Positions 1-7,600 are shown, counted from the stretch's first letter. The stretch: DNA of 48,505 nt from Clostridiales bacterium (GCA_013619125.1 JABXKS010000063.1:1-48505), one strand, 5' to 3'. The notes: generated by a model not told the origin, from the sequence alone. Program-made: numbers and translations.

Positions 1-30
1 CAGTACTCTATCCAGCTGAGCTACGGGCGC
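1..30 (-). tRNA. partial tRNA, probably tRNA-Arg (5' part only)
   Basis: Read on the minus strand, the first 30 bases begin GCGCCCGTAGCTCAGCTGG and continue through the D-arm into the anticodon stem. This is the 5' third of a bacterial tRNA; the anticodon lies outside the window. The acceptor sequence GCGCCCG and D-arm match tRNA-Arg genes of many bacteria, so Arg is an inference. The GATAGAGTACTG form is common in gammaproteobacteria, which fits the suspicion that this end of the contig is foreign. Confidence 0.7.
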
Positions 31-305
31 TGCGTGAGGTGTGATCATACCGTATGTGCTGGTTGCGCAGGAAGCGGGGTGTTGATGCCCAGGTAAGGCG
101 CTTATATTTGGAGTACCAGTCACCGGTGTTAAGCGATCAGTATATCCTGCCTATGCCAAGCACCTGAAAGTATTGATAATACTTGTAATTTTATGTATTT
201 GGCGTTTCCAGTATAATTCGGCAGCATTCGTTCCCGGCTGCGGTGTCTTTTGTTGTTATGCGGTGGCGGTGAATCCAATGTTTTCAGATTAATCAGGAGA
301 AGACA
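31..305. other. non-coding stretch between tRNA and first ORF
   Basis: About 275 bases with no convincing gene. An AGGAG-type ribosome binding site at 296-300 precedes the GTG start at 306. The composition looks more GC-rich than the clostridial intergenic regions further in, consistent with the first ~500 bases coming from another genome. No terminator or riboswitch was recognised. Confidence 0.4.
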
Positions 306-1172
306 GTGAGTCAGGATAAAGAGTTTTTTACGACATTTTTTGCGTTAATGGGCGGCTTGACCGTGTTTGCCATTATATTGATTATCCTTGCCGGTAAATT
401 GACCAGCGGAGTATCCGACTACAAGCCTGATGAAATCGTATTGGAGAACATCAAGCCGGTTGGACAGGTATATGTCGCCGGGGAATCCGAGCCGGAAGCT
501 GCAGCGGATATCCCGAAACTCGGAAAAGGAACACCCAATGTTGAAGATATTTTAACCTACGAACCGGATTTGGTTCTTCTAAGTGCCGGTCGCTCGGCGC
601 ATCAAGAGTTGGCTGATGTATTCGATCAAAACGGAATTCAGTATCTCTTTATCGATTACAATAATTTTGAAGAATGTTTGTCGACATATCAAAAATTTTG
701 CCAGTTGACAGATCGATCAGATTTGTTTGAAAGCCAAGGGCTGAAGATGCAAGAGGAGATCAAGTCGATCGTGGCGGAGCAAGGAGAAAAAGAATTTACG
801 TATTTACTATTATTTGCAACATCGAAATCCGTTACAACAAAAGATGACAATATTGCTTCAGAAATCATCAATGAATGCGGCGGCATCAACATCGCGGAAG
901 ACGGTGCTGTAGCCAATGAAGAAAGTAAGCAATTTAGCTTGGAGAAAATCCTTGAAATGGATCCCGACTATATCTTTGTTCAAACCATGGGAACGGTAGA
1001 GAAGGCGCAGGCTCGTTTGGAGTCGGACATCCTGTCCAACCCAGCATGGAATGGTCTGTCAGCCGTGCAAGGTGATCGATACTTGTATCTCCCCAAAGAG
1101 TTGTTCTTGTATAAGCCAAATATGAAATATCCAGATGCCTATCAAACCCTTGTTGATATGATCCATGAATAG
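306..1172 (+). CDS. chimeric ORF: cytochrome c5-like leader fused to BtuF/FecB-type binding protein
   Basis: The 288-residue reading frame is a composite. Residues 1-66 hold a short cytoplasmic start, one membrane helix (about 14-32) and the phrase ENIKPVGQVYVAGE, which resembles the anchor and linker of gammaproteobacterial cytochrome c5 proteins; no CxxCH haem site follows. From about residue 67 the protein is the rest of a periplasmic-binding-protein fold for iron-siderophore or cobalamin uptake (IPKLGKGTPNVEDI, then YEPDLVLLSAG). The usual lipoprotein signal and first beta strands of such a protein are missing. The gene overlaps the permease by 8 bases (ATGAATAG), so the 3' part clearly belongs to the importer operon. 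A natural fusion is possible, but an assembly chimera with its join near 500-510 is more likely. Confidence 0.7.
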   Translation: MSQDKEFFTTFFALMGGLTVFAIILIILAGKLTSGVSDYKPDEIVLENIKPVGQVYVAGESEPEAAADIPKLGKGTPNVEDILTYEPDLVLLSAGRSAHQELADVFDQNGIQYLFIDYNNFEECLSTYQKFCQLTDRSDLFESQGLKMQEEIKSIVAEQGEKEFTYLLLFATSKSVTTKDDNIASEIINECGGINIAEDGAVANEESKQFSLEKILEMDPDYIFVQTMGTVEKAQARLESDILSNPAWNGLSAVQGDRYLYLPKELFLYKPNMKYPDAYQTLVDMIHE

Positions 1173-2157
1173 CAAGGTGGATCGCCGCATAAAAATTTTA
1201 ATTGGAATTTTCCTGTTTTTTGTCGTTTCCTTGTTTTGGGGAATTGCGAAGGGTTCTTTGGAAATTTCGGCAAGGGAAGTGATTTCTGCCATTTTCTCTG
1301 ATGAAAATCGCGTCCATCACAATATAATCTTTAATGTGCGGCTACCTAGAAATTTGATCGCCGCTTTGGTTGGTATCAATCTAGCCTTGTCTGGGGTGAC
1401 TTTGCAGGGCGTTATGAACAATCCCTTGGCGGATCCAGGAATTATCGGGATTTCTTCTGGGGCGGGATTGGCTGCATTTATTGTGATGATTCTATTCCCG
1501 GATTATTCCTATCTGGTACCAGTGGGCGCATTTGCAGGAGCCTTGCTAACGACATTTCTCATCTATTCCCTGGCTTGGAAAAATGGGGTTAGTCCAATCC
1601 GCTTGATCCTGGCTGGGATGGCGGTGTCAGCGTTGTTAGGAGCTGCGATTAATTTTCTAATGACTTTTTATCCAGATCGTATTGCAGGAACCATGTCATT
1701 TATGGTTGGTGGTCTATCGGGTCGAACCTGGCCGGATTTTCGAATGATTTGGCCCTATAGCCTGATCGCTGGTACCGGTTGTTTATTGATGTCCTATCGC
1801 ATGAATGCCCTCTTGTTGGGGGATGAAGTAGCAACGGGACTCGGAATTTCAGTGGAACGGACAAGACGGATTTTTATTGTGCTGGCTGCCTTTTTAGCTG
1901 CTAGCGCTGTGAGTGTTGCTGGATTATTGGGATTTGTCGGATTGATTGTCCCTCATATCGCCCGGTTGCTGATCGGTTCTGATTATCGATATCTATATCC
2001 GGCAACCATTGGATTGGGTGCAGGGATTATGGTACTCTGTGATTGCATTGCTCGTCTGCTGTTTGATCCCGTTGAACTCCCGGTTGGAATTATCATGGCC
2101 CTTTTGGGCGCACCGTTTTTTCTGTACTTGATAAGAGAAAGGAAAGGATCGTTATGA
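1165..2157 (+). CDS. FecCD/BtuC-family ABC importer permease
   Basis: A 330-residue polytopic membrane protein, normal length for the FecCD/BtuC family, which moves ferric siderophores, haem or cobalamin through the inner membrane. Family features visible are RLPRN at 59-63, the NNPLADPGIIGISSGA block at 85-100, about nine to ten hydrophobic helices, and GLLGFVGLIVPHIARLL near the C-terminus, the loop that couples to the ATPase. The start overlaps the end of the binding protein, and the end overlaps the ATPase start (ATGA), indicating translational coupling. The substrate cannot be decided from the sequence. Confidence 0.93.
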   Translation: MNSKVDRRIKILIGIFLFFVVSLFWGIAKGSLEISAREVISAIFSDENRVHHNIIFNVRLPRNLIAALVGINLALSGVTLQGVMNNPLADPGIIGISSGAGLAAFIVMILFPDYSYLVPVGAFAGALLTTFLIYSLAWKNGVSPIRLILAGMAVSALLGAAINFLMTFYPDRIAGTMSFMVGGLSGRTWPDFRMIWPYSLIAGTGCLLMSYRMNALLLGDEVATGLGISVERTRRIFIVLAAFLAASAVSVAGLLGFVGLIVPHIARLLIGSDYRYLYPATIGLGAGIMVLCDCIARLLFDPVELPVGIIMALLGAPFFLYLIRERKGSL

Positions 2158-2936
2158 TTAAAACTCAAGGTTTGAGTCTTGGCTATCATCATACGAAGGT
2201 TGTTCAAAATGTGGATTTGCATATCGAGAAAGGAAAAATTACAACCATCGTTGGTCCAAATGGATGCGGGAAAAGCACCGTACTTAAAGGAATTTCCCGA
2301 CTGCTGGATCCAATCGAAGGGAACGTTTTTTTGGAAGATCAGCGCATTGGCGAGCTGACAAGCAAGCGGATTGCAAAAAAAATTGCGATTCTCCCTCAGA
2401 TTAGAAGGGCTCCGGAGGATATACGGGTTCGGGATTTGATTGCCCTTGGTCGCTATCCACATTTGAATTGGCGTGGGAAGCTCAATCAGAAGGATCAGGA
2501 AATAATTGAGTGGGCATTGGATAAAACGGCCATGACGAATTATGCAGATCGAAGAATTGATCAACTCTCGGGCGGGGAAGCCCAACGGGCTTGGATTGCC
2601 ATGGCTTTGGCGCAGAAAACGGAGCTAATGATCTTGGACGAACCCACTACGTTTTTGGATCTGTCTCATCAATTAGAGGTATTGGAATTGTTGAGTGAAT
2701 TGAATCAGAATGAAGGATTGAGTATTTTGATGGTTTTGCATGATTTGAATCAAGCCATCCGATTTTCTGACCAAATCTATGTGATGAATAAAGGGAGAGT
2801 CATTTGTGGAGGCAAGCCGGATCAGGTTTTGAATGAGTCGATTCTTCAGCAGACATTTTCGGTTAATGCGGATTTTTATCCGGATCAGCGGCATCATTGT
2901 CAGCATATGATTGCTTATAAATCACATATGGGATAA
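2154..2936 (+). CDS. FepC/BtuD-family ABC importer ATPase
   Basis: A 260-residue ATPase that energises the adjacent permease. Walker A is GPNGCGKST (34-42), the Q-loop glutamine is in LPQ (82), the signature is LSGGE (138-142), Walker B is LMILDEP (158-164) and the switch histidine is H196 in VLHDLNQA. Complete and of usual length for FepC/BtuD proteins. It is the last gene of the importer operon and is followed by a strong terminator. Iron-siderophore or cobalamin are the likely cargo; no Fur box or cobalamin riboswitch can be seen because the true 5' end of the operon is missing. Confidence 0.93.
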   Translation: MIKTQGLSLGYHHTKVVQNVDLHIEKGKITTIVGPNGCGKSTVLKGISRLLDPIEGNVFLEDQRIGELTSKRIAKKIAILPQIRRAPEDIRVRDLIALGRYPHLNWRGKLNQKDQEIIEWALDKTAMTNYADRRIDQLSGGEAQRAWIAMALAQKTELMILDEPTTFLDLSHQLEVLELLSELNQNEGLSILMVLHDLNQAIRFSDQIYVMNKGRVICGGKPDQVLNESILQQTFSVNADFYPDQRHHCQHMIAYKSHMG

Positions 2937-2956
2937 GTCATCGTTCACTAAATTGT

Positions 2957-2988
2957 AAGAGGAATTTCATTGAGATTCCTCTTTTTTT
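2957..2988 (+). terminator. intrinsic terminator of the importer operon
   Basis: Inverted repeat AAGAGGAAT / ATTCCTCTT (2957-2965 with 2975-2983) with a 9-base loop, followed by a T run to 2988. Its right half overlaps the promoter of the next gene. Confidence 0.85.
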
Positions 2989-2998
2989 CGTCTATACT
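2970..2998 (+). promoter_or_regulatory. sigma-A-type promoter for uppP
   Basis: TTGAGA (2970-2975), 17-base spacer, TATACT (2993-2998). It sits inside the terminator of the preceding operon and about 25 bases upstream of the uppP start. Confidence 0.6.
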
Positions 2999-3023
2999 GA
3001 GAAGAGCAAAAGGAGGATGTCAG

Positions 3024-3869
3024 ATGGACACATGGATATTATTGATACAATCGGTGATCTTGGGAATCGTTGAAGGGATTACTGAGTTTCTCCCCGTATC
3101 TTCAACGGGTCATTTGATTATTGCGCAAAATATAATTGGTTTTACTTCTGTACGTGGTGCATATTTGGAAATGTATACCTATGTGATTCAGCTTGGCGCG
3201 ATTCTCGCTGTTGTGGTCTTGTATTGGCAGAAGATCAAGGATACCTTGATTCATTTTTTTCCTAAGAAGGTTGGATATGAAGATTCTGGATTTCGATTCT
3301 GGTTGATGATTGTGATTGCTTGCATACCCGGTGGTTTTTTCGGAATTTTACTGGATGATTTGGCAGAGAAATATTTGTTTTCACCCTATACGGTTGCCGC
3401 CGCCTTGTTTGTAGGCGCAATATTCATGATTGTTGCGGAAAATCGATTTCGTGGAAAAAATGGTGGAATTGAGGATTTGAAAATTTCACCGAAACAGGCG
3501 ATTTTGATCGGGCTGTTTCAATGCTTGGCGATTATTCCGGGGATGTCTCGCTCTGCTTCAACGATTATCGGAGGCTGGATTGCAGGACTTTCTACCGTTG
3601 CGGCTGCCGAGTTCTCGTTCTTCTTGGCGATTCCTGTTATGGTGGGCATGTCTTTTTTGAAGATTGTAAAGATGGGCGGATTTGGATTGATGGCCGGCGC
3701 TGAGTGGGGCGCACTGGTTATTGGATTTGTGGTTTCTTTTCTAGTTGCTCTAGTCGTCATTGGCCGATTTATTAACTACCTGAAGCATAAGCCAATGAAA
3801 ATTTTCGCGAAATATCGCATGATCTTTGCGGGATTTGTTGTCATTGCGGGCCTAATGGGCATGTTCTAG
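3024..3869 (+). CDS. uppP: undecaprenyl-diphosphatase UppP (BacA)
   Basis: A 281-residue integral membrane enzyme that removes a phosphate from undecaprenyl diphosphate, recycling the lipid carrier for peptidoglycan and wall polymers; it also gives bacitracin tolerance. The two family signatures are present: GIVEGITEFLPVSSTGH (residues 14-30, with the two glutamates of the ExxxE motif) and IIPGMSRSAST (170-180, carrying the catalytic Arg and Ser). About eight hydrophobic helices follow the known topology. The start at 3024 is chosen because AAAGGAGG lies 7 bases upstream; the open frame extends further 5' but only into the promoter. Single-gene transcript with its own promoter and terminator. 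Confidence 0.95.
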   Translation: MDTWILLIQSVILGIVEGITEFLPVSSTGHLIIAQNIIGFTSVRGAYLEMYTYVIQLGAILAVVVLYWQKIKDTLIHFFPKKVGYEDSGFRFWLMIVIACIPGGFFGILLDDLAEKYLFSPYTVAAALFVGAIFMIVAENRFRGKNGGIEDLKISPKQAILIGLFQCLAIIPGMSRSASTIIGGWIAGLSTVAAAEFSFFLAIPVMVGMSFLKIVKMGGFGLMAGAEWGALVIGFVVSFLVALVVIGRFINYLKHKPMKIFAKYRMIFAGFVVIAGLMGMF

Positions 3870-3887
3870 AAAGAAATGATTGAGAGG

Positions 3888-3911
3888 AGAAGGGGAAACC
3901 CTTCTTTTTTT
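3888..3911 (+). terminator. terminator of uppP
   Basis: AGAAGGG / CCCTTCT stem closed by a GAAA tetraloop, then a T tract. Very stable and typical. Confidence 0.9.
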
Positions 3912-4041
3912 ATACGATATAGGTGTGAGCGACAACCCCTAGGGTTGAATGCTTGCACCTATATTTTTATACAATAAGATTGCGATTGGTTGACGAGCAT
4001 CTATTAGGGCGAAACGCCCGTAATAAAAACCATAAAAAACG

Positions 4042-4071
4042 TTGCAAACCCATAGGGGGGTGGGGTATACT
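4042..4071 (+). promoter_or_regulatory. promoter with G-rich pseudo-palindrome in its spacer
   Basis: TTGCAA (4042-4047), an 18-base spacer, then TATACT (4066-4071), about 32 bases ahead of the start at 4103. The spacer contains ACCC-ATA-GGGGGG-T-GGGG, a layout resembling operators of CsoR/FrmR-family copper or persulfide sensors. Promoter elements are seen; the operator idea is inference. The rest of the 3912-4102 gap holds two short hairpins (near 3931 and 4008) without T runs. Confidence 0.5.
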
Positions 4072-4102
4072 GTGGAGAGGTTTTGACAAAAGGAGTGTTC
4101 AG

Positions 4103-4678
4103 ATGACTAAAAATAGAATTTCAACAATGGATGGTTTGTGGGTAATTACAGTACTGTTTTTTTCTCTAGGGTTTGTGCATATCGGATTTTCGCTTCTAGG
4201 GTTATTTTGCATGGGATTTCCCTTTGCACTATACCTGAAAAGTGGTGAAAAACTTTGGTGCAAGAAATATTGCCCAAGAGCGAGTTTGTTTCTTCGAATC
4301 TTACATAAGATCTCTCTGAAAAAACCATTGCTGAAAGGGTTTACCAAGCAGAACGTGAAAACAGGCGTGCTGATCTATTTTGGAATCAATGTGTTTTTTG
4401 CGACCATGTCAACGATCATGGTCAGTCTCGGGCGGGTCGCACCAATTGACTATGTGAGGTTCTTAATCGTTTTTCCTATTCCTGTGGCTTTTCCTCAGCT
4501 ACTACAATTCACAATTTCACCCTGGTTGCTCCATTTATCTTATCGAATTTATTCGATGATGTTGACGTCAACAACAATTGGTCTCATCCTTGGTTTTCTC
4601 TATGTACCACGAGCGTGGTGTGTGATTTGTCCGATTCAGACACTAACGACAAAGAAGCCTGTGAAAATTCAGGGATAA
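4103..4678 (+). CDS. membrane protein with paired Cys-Pro motifs (NapH/RdxA-like)
   Basis: A 191-residue protein with about four hydrophobic helices and two cysteine pairs that would lie on the same face of the membrane: CxxxCP at 53-58 (WCKKYCPRA) and CxxCP at 173-177 (WCVICPIQT). Cys-Pro pairs of this kind occur in NapH/NosR/CcoG-type membrane polyferredoxin relatives, where they bind iron-sulfur clusters or relay electrons. There are too few cysteines for two full [4Fe-4S] sites, so at most one site formed by both pairs is plausible. The start is set by AAAAGGAG a few bases upstream of ATG 4103; an upstream extension in the open frame has no ribosome binding site and overlaps the promoter. 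Monocistronic. The precise function is unknown. Confidence 0.75.
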   Translation: MTKNRISTMDGLWVITVLFFSLGFVHIGFSLLGLFCMGFPFALYLKSGEKLWCKKYCPRASLFLRILHKISLKKPLLKGFTKQNVKTGVLIYFGINVFFATMSTIMVSLGRVAPIDYVRFLIVFPIPVAFPQLLQFTISPWLLHLSYRIYSMMLTSTTIGLILGFLYVPRAWCVICPIQTLTTKKPVKIQG

Positions 4679-4683
4679 ACATC

Positions 4684-4713
4684 TTGTTTTACTAGCGTTT
4701 TACTCCTTATAAT
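4684..4713 (+). promoter_or_regulatory. probable promoter of cdd
   Basis: TTGTTT (4684-4689), 18-base spacer and a perfect TATAAT (4708-4713), 20 bases before the cdd start. Confidence 0.55.
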
Positions 4714-4732
4714 AAAAGAAAAAGGAGATTCG

Positions 4733-5149
4733 ATGGATATTCGAGATTTGATAGAAAAAGCGATCGCGGCAATGGATTTTGCCTATACACCATATTCCAA
4801 CTTTAAAGTGGGCGCAGCACTTTTAACCAAGAGTGGAAAGATTTTTACGGGCTGTAATATTGAAAATGCCGCTTACTCACCGACGGTCTGCGCGGAACGA
4901 ACAGCAATCTTTAAGGCTGTTTCCGAAGGTGAGACTGAATTCGAAGCAATTGCCGTAGTGGGAGGGCCGAATGGGGAACTAAAAGAAACCGGTGATTTTA
5001 CGGGACCGTGCGGCGTCTGCCGCCAGGTACTGATGGAATTTGGATCAGACATCAAGATTATCAGCGCGAATAGCGTTGACGAGTATTTTATAAATACAGT
5101 GGCTGATTTAACACCCAAAGCGTTTGGTCCTGCCAATTTAGCCGAATAG
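4733..5149 (+). CDS. cdd: cytidine deaminase
   Basis: A 138-residue homotetrameric-type cytidine deaminase that converts cytidine and deoxycytidine to uridine and deoxyuridine for pyrimidine salvage. The zinc site and catalytic glutamate are intact: CAE (C53, E55) and PCGVC (C93, C96). The substrate-binding N-terminal phrase YSNFKVGAAL is also present. Length is standard. A strong AAAGGAG ribosome binding site precedes the ATG. It has its own promoter and terminator, with no coding partner. Confidence 0.96.
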   Translation: MDIRDLIEKAIAAMDFAYTPYSNFKVGAALLTKSGKIFTGCNIENAAYSPTVCAERTAIFKAVSEGETEFEAIAVVGGPNGELKETGDFTGPCGVCRQVLMEFGSDIKIISANSVDEYFINTVADLTPKAFGPANLAE

Positions 5150-5156
5150 AGTAAGG

Positions 5157-5181
5157 AGCCATGGGAACCCATGGCTTTTTT
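5157..5181 (+). terminator. terminator of cdd
   Basis: Perfect 9-base inverted repeat AGCCATGGG / CCCATGGCT with only two bases between the arms (in practice a GAAC loop), followed by six T. Confidence 0.93.
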
Positions 5182-5293
5182 GATGCAAAGAAAAGGGTAT
5201 GAACAAAAGTAGCAGCCCAGAAAGAGCATGGAAATTCGAAATAAGGTTGTGATTTCATGATGTCCTCCCGAATGTCCGAGGATGGTCGCATTT

Positions 5294-5358
5294 CTATTGG
5301 TTCAAGCAAGGATTGAAAATAAGGCTGGAGTGTGGTACGCTTCGCTTGTGACCAATAG
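5294..5358 (+). promoter_or_regulatory. promoter region bracketed by long inverted repeat, upstream of tetR-family gene
   Basis: CTATTGGT-t-CAAGC (5294-5307) is complementary to GCTTG-tg-ACCAATAG (5344-5358), a 13-bp stem with one small internal loop and a 36-base loop. Between the arms lie TTGAAA (5313-5318), a 17-base spacer and TACGCT (5336-5341), a plausible promoter. The repeat could be an operator pair or an RNA/DNA hairpin in the leader of the regulator gene. Confidence 0.45.
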
Positions 5359-5374
5359 TCATAAGGAGGTGCCT

Positions 5375-6001
5375 ATGCCAAAGAACACGTTCTTTCATTT
5401 GTCTTTTGAGAAACAAACGAGAATCATACAGGGCGCGATGAAAGCTTTTTCAGACATGTCTTATTGCCGTGTCACGATTGATCAAATCGTACATCTGGCT
5501 GATATTCCGAAGGGGAGTTTCTATCAGTATTTTGATAATAAAGATGACTTGTTCGTCTATATATTCGGGGAATTGGGAGATGGGGAAAAAGAAACATTAG
5601 AAACCATGATTCATCAAATTAAGTATTATCACTTTGCTGATTTTGTTCCGATGCTTCTCTCTCAATCGAAGGCGGTTGAGAATCAGGATGCTATAATGAT
5701 TGGATTGAAGAATCGTTTTTTGCGGGAATGTCCGCAAGAGGTAAAGAAAGAAATGATGCAATCGATGATTCCAAAGAGCTATCGCTTGTTTGAAACCATT
5801 ATTCGAGCCTATCAGGAAAAGGGAGAATTTCGTTCGGATCTGTCTGTAAAAAATGCAGCATATCTAGTAACAAGCGCGATTACGCAGTTAGAATACTATG
5901 AATCTGTAGAAAATATAGTCGATGAGGAAATCGTCAAGCAGCTATTGCACATGGTTACCATTGGCTTCGGGAAGGAGAAACAGCATGATTCCAATTCGTA
6001 A
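5375..6001 (+). CDS. TetR/AcrR-family transcriptional regulator
   Basis: A 208-residue regulator. The N-terminal helix-turn-helix is clear at about 33-54 (VTIDQIVHLADIPKGSFYQYF), followed by NKDDLF, the standard TetR continuation; the C-terminal ligand and dimer domain (about 60-205) is unlike anything I can name. The start at 5375 follows AAGGAGG by 5 bases; a longer reading frame from 5282 lies in the promoter region and is unlikely. The next gene starts 17 bases before this one stops, so regulator and membrane protein are co-expressed and the membrane protein is the natural regulatory target. The ligand is unknown. Confidence 0.9.
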   Translation: MPKNTFFHLSFEKQTRIIQGAMKAFSDMSYCRVTIDQIVHLADIPKGSFYQYFDNKDDLFVYIFGELGDGEKETLETMIHQIKYYHFADFVPMLLSQSKAVENQDAIMIGLKNRFLRECPQEVKKEMMQSMIPKSYRLFETIIRAYQEKGEFRSDLSVKNAAYLVTSAITQLEYYESVENIVDEEIVKQLLHMVTIGFGKEKQHDSNS

Positions 6002-7256
6002 AGTTGAGGAAAACCAACAATCGCAACAGCGGTTGCTCGTTCTTTTATTCGTTTTTCCAGTTTTATTTCTTGTATTTAGTTTGTTTGTTAAATCCAATGA
6101 ACGCACTTGGATGGATGGGATGTTCGAAATCTTAACTTCTCCCGGTACGTTACTTACAGATTTTTTTGAGGTGGGAGGAATCCGCGCCGCATTTACCAAT
6201 GCTGCTTTGATGGGTGGAGTGACACTATATCTATTCAAGCGTTATAAAGTACGGATTGGTGGATTATCGATTGCCGCATTTTTTACTGTCTTGGGGTTTT
6301 CGTTTTTTGGAAAGAATCCATTGAATATTTTTCCGATATTTATCGGTGGCGCGGTATACTGTAAATATCAAAGAATTGCCATACGTGATGTGTTATTGGT
6401 GTTGATGTTTAGCACGGGGTTGTCTCCAATTGTCAGCCAGATCATGTTCGCGGGTATTTTTCCGCCCTGGATTGCCTTTCTGTTGGGCATGGCGATTGGA
6501 GTCTTGATTGGCTTTATTATTGTGCCGATCTCTTCTCACATGCTGCGGTTTCATGATGGATTCAATCTGTACAACTTGGGATTTACAGCCGGAATTATCG
6601 GCACCATCTTCACGAGCATTATGAGAAGTTTTCAAATCGAAATCGAGCCGGTTTTCCTGGTATATCAGACGAATCACCGCGTAATGATCGTCTTTTTGAT
6701 CTGTCTATTTCTCTATTTGATTGGTTTGGGTTTTCGGATCAATCCCAAAGCGCATCGAAACTATCTGAGGATTCTCCAATTTCCCGGTCGAACCGTTACT
6801 GATTTTCCCATGCTTGTTGGATACGGAATTACTTTCATGAATATGGGCATGATGGGTTTGCTTGCTGTCGTGTATGTCTCGCTGGTTGGAGGTATTTTTA
6901 ATGGGCCGGTGTTGGCGGCGATTTTTACTGTAGTTGGTTTTTCCGCATTCGGGAAACACCCGAAGAATAGTTTTCCCGTGGTACTGGGTGTCTGGATCGC
7001 GGCTGTTTTTTTTGGATATGATTTACAATCGACGGGCATGATCCTCGCTGTTCTCTTTTCAACAACGATCGCGCCAATTGCGGGCACATATGGTCCCTTT
7101 GCCGGGGTGATCGCGGGGATGTTGCATTTGGCGCTTGTAACGAACATTGGTGGCGTTCATGGAGGGATCAACCTCTATAACAATGGTTTTTCGGGTGGGC
7201 TCGTTGCCGGTTTCTTTGTGCCGATCATCGATGCCTTTAAAAAGGGAGGAAGATAA
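5985..7256 (+). CDS. DUF1576-type membrane protein, internally duplicated
   Basis: A 423-residue polytopic membrane protein resembling the uncharacterised DUF1576 family; no biochemical role is known to me. Two halves carry the same motifs: FFTVLGFSFFGKNPLN (99-114) matches IFTVVGFSAFGKHPKN (313-328), and HDGFNLYNLGFTAG (190-203) matches HGGINLYNNGFSGG (392-405). This implies gene duplication and an internal pseudo-twofold axis, as in many channels and transporters. The start at 5985 has GAAGGAG upstream and overlaps the tetR-family gene; a 63-base N-terminal extension is possible but lacks a ribosome binding site. The small gene behind it starts 2 bases after its stop. Confidence 0.8.
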   Translation: MIPIRKVEENQQSQQRLLVLLFVFPVLFLVFSLFVKSNERTWMDGMFEILTSPGTLLTDFFEVGGIRAAFTNAALMGGVTLYLFKRYKVRIGGLSIAAFFTVLGFSFFGKNPLNIFPIFIGGAVYCKYQRIAIRDVLLVLMFSTGLSPIVSQIMFAGIFPPWIAFLLGMAIGVLIGFIIVPISSHMLRFHDGFNLYNLGFTAGIIGTIFTSIMRSFQIEIEPVFLVYQTNHRVMIVFLICLFLYLIGLGFRINPKAHRNYLRILQFPGRTVTDFPMLVGYGITFMNMGMMGLLAVVYVSLVGGIFNGPVLAAIFTVVGFSAFGKHPKNSFPVVLGVWIAAVFFGYDLQSTGMILAVLFSTTIAPIAGTYGPFAGVIAGMLHLALVTNIGGVHGGINLYNNGFSGGLVAGFFVPIIDAFKKGGR

Positions 7257-7258
7257 TT

Positions 7259-7600
7259 ATGAGACATGAGGTAAAGAAAATTTCTCGAATCGTAGACGAG
7301 TTGACAACGATGTTGCTGAAGGATGACACAAATGAGGTGGACTTTAAGATCAAGATGGATCCCAACCAAACGGTGATTAGCATCGTGGATTATCATAGTC
7401 GCTGTGATGAAAAGATGATTGAACGATTGCGAGATGCTTTATCGATCGAGCGGCAACACGAAATGGAAGAATATTATTGGCAATTGGCTGGTGAGAGCGA
7501 TTGCGACGATGAACTGACACTCGTAGGTGCGATGATCGATGAAGCCAAGGTTGAGATGATTGATGGAAATCTAACCATGGAATTGATCCGATACCGATAA
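7259..7600 (+). CDS. small acidic protein, partner of the DUF1576-type gene
   Basis: A 113-residue soluble protein rich in Asp, Glu and Met, with no signal peptide or membrane segment. I do not recognise a named domain. It begins 2 bases after the membrane protein gene and ends at a terminator, so it is the last gene of the tetR-DUF1576 unit. Its position suggests a cytoplasmic accessory or regulator of that membrane protein; this is inference only. The ATG at 7259 has AAAGGGAGGA upstream. Confidence 0.75.
   Translation: MRHEVKKISRIVDELTTMLLKDDTNEVDFKIKMDPNQTVISIVDYHSRCDEKMIERLRDALSIERQHEMEEYYWQLAGESDCDDELTLVGAMIDEAKVEMIDGNLTMELIRYR

Noticed and set aside
1983-2585. 200-codon minus-strand ORF over the importer genes
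   Set aside because: Shadow of two well-supported ABC genes; no ribosome binding site or family match.
4008-4020. Hairpin GGGCG-AAA-CGCCC as a terminator
   Set aside because: No T run follows on either strand and no gene ends nearby; too short to call a functional RNA.
3953-4102. N-terminal extension of the Cys-motif membrane protein frame
   Set aside because: It covers the promoter and has no ribosome binding site, whereas ATG 4103 has one at good spacing.
5088-5258. Minus-strand ORF of about 57 codons with a good GGGAGGA site before an ATG at 5258
   Set aside because: It runs antisense through the cdd terminator and into cdd, and the protein has no recognisable features; the ribosome-site match is probably chance.
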